13,833 bases of DNA from Solobacterium sp. (GTDB lineage Bacteria; Bacillota_I; Bacilli_A; Erysipelotrichales; Erysipelotrichaceae). A program made the position numbers and the translations under genes. The DNA lies in the NCBI GenBank assembly GCA_017514645.1, contig JAFWJP010000105.1:1-13833 (forward strand), in the 5' to 3' direction. Shown here in pieces: positions 13,160 to 13,833 of this stretch. The notes beneath the pieces are model-generated. The model was not told where the DNA came from and did no database searches. It saw nothing but the letters and a program-made list of their open reading frames with translations. How positions within the stretch are numbered: position 1 is the stretch's first letter; the number at the start of each line of letters is the position of its first letter.

Positions 13160-13833
13160 ATGTATCAGGTAGAAAAGAGAGACGGAAAGATCGTCGAGTT
13201 TGACATCAGCAAGATCAGTGTTGCGATGACAAAGGCATTCGAGGCACTGAAGAAGGAGTATCACAGTTCGGTCATCGATCTGATTGCACTGCGTGTAGCG
13301 GCGGACTTCGAGCCGAAGGTGAAGAATGGTGTCATCACGGTCGAAGATATTCAGGACAGCGTAGAAAAGGTGCTGTCCGAGTGCGGTTACGCGGATGTAG
13401 CGAAGGCATACATCCTGTACCGGAAACAGAGGCAGAATATCCGCAATGTCAATTCTGCGCTGCTGAACTATCAGGAGCTGGTGGACAACTATCTGCGGAT
13501 CAATGACTGGCGTGTCAAGGAGAACTCCACGGTTACGTATTCCGTCGGTGGTCTGATCCTCTCCAACTCCGGTGCGATCACAGCCAACTACTGGCTGAGC
13601 GAAGTCTATGACGATGAGATCGCTGAAGCGCACAGAAGCGCTGCAATTCATATCCATGACCTGTCGATGCTGACGGGCTACTGTGCAGGCTGGAGCCTGA
13701 AGCAGCTGATCCAGGAAGGCCTGGGCGGCGTACCGGGCAAGATCACTTCTTCTCCGGCCAACCACCTCAGCACACTCTGCAACCAGATGGTCAACTTCCT
13801 GGGTATTATGCAGAACGAGTGGGCAGGAGCGCA
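13160..13833 (+). CDS. nrdD: Anaerobic (class III) ribonucleoside-triphosphate reductase, 3' truncated by window edge
   Basis: This encodes the catalytic subunit that reduces NTPs to dNTPs without oxygen, using a glycyl radical generated by the NrdG-type activase encoded just upstream. Only the first 224 codons are visible of a protein usually over 700 residues; the C-terminal glycyl-radical loop is outside the window. The N-terminal ATP-cone allosteric domain covers about residues 1-95 (MYQVEKRDGKIVEFDISKI to AYILYRKQRQ). The catalytic core starts with KENSTVTYSVGGL, HIHDLSMLTGYCAGWSLKQL and MQNEWAGA, all typical of NrdD. GGGGGAAGAGG just upstream of the ATG serves as ribosome-binding site. 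Confidence 0.96.
   Translation, partial: MYQVEKRDGKIVEFDISKISVAMTKAFEALKKEYHSSVIDLIALRVAADFEPKVKNGVITVEDIQDSVEKVLSECGYADVAKAYILYRKQRQNIRNVNSALLNYQELVDNYLRINDWRVKENSTVTYSVGGLILSNSGAITANYWLSEVYDDEIAEAHRSAAIHIHDLSMLTGYCAGWSLKQLIQEGLGGVPGKITSSPANHLSTLCNQMVNFLGIMQNEWAGA

Noticed and set aside
1..13833. Mobile elements, CRISPR arrays, tRNA or rRNA genes
   Set aside because: No transposase, integrase, terminal repeats, regularly spaced repeats or tRNA-like cloverleaf sequence was seen.

Overview
The window looks like one stretch of chromosome from a low-GC-lineage Firmicute (Bacillota). The moderate GC, the ribosomal operon order, a T-box leader, a four-cysteine adenylate kinase and an anaerobic (class III) ribonucleotide reductase all point to a strict or facultative anaerobe, possibly an Erysipelotrichia-type gut or oral organism. 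That lineage guess is inference from gene content only. Every gene is on the + strand.

Region 1 (1-6283) is the distal half of the S10-spc-alpha ribosomal cluster: rplF (5' cut by the window edge), rplR, rpsE, rplO, secY, adk, infA, rpmJ, rpsM, rpsK, rpoA and rplQ, closed by a GAAA-loop terminator. Two genes often found here are absent: rpmD (L30) between rpsE and rplO, and map (methionine aminopeptidase) between adk and infA. Two strong hairpins without U-tracts flank infA.

Region 2 (6289-7546) is a monocistronic lipoprotein of unknown function with its own -10 box. Its terminator hairpin carries the next promoter's -35 box in its loop.

Region 3 (7526-10338) is an amino-acid ABC importer operon under a T-box riboswitch. 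The specifier triplet reads CGU (arginine). Past the T-box terminator lies a possible 18-codon arginine-rich leader peptide with three consecutive CGA codons, then the substrate-binding lipoprotein, permease and ATPase. The binding protein appears to be circularly permuted: the sequence that normally forms its C-terminal half precedes the normal N-terminal half. This is the most unusual item in the window.

Region 4 (10343-12873) is a three-gene operon: a TPR protein, a DUF4037 nucleotidyltransferase-like protein overlapping it, and a radical-SAM activase of the NrdG2 type, closed by a terminator.

Region 5 (12874-13833) begins with a long AT-rich intergenic region holding nested inverted repeats, a promoter and a structured 5' leader, followed by the start of nrdD, the class III ribonucleotide reductase that the NrdG2-type protein presumably activates. 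A recurrent feature of the window is terminators whose U-tract runs directly into the next gene's TATAAT box.
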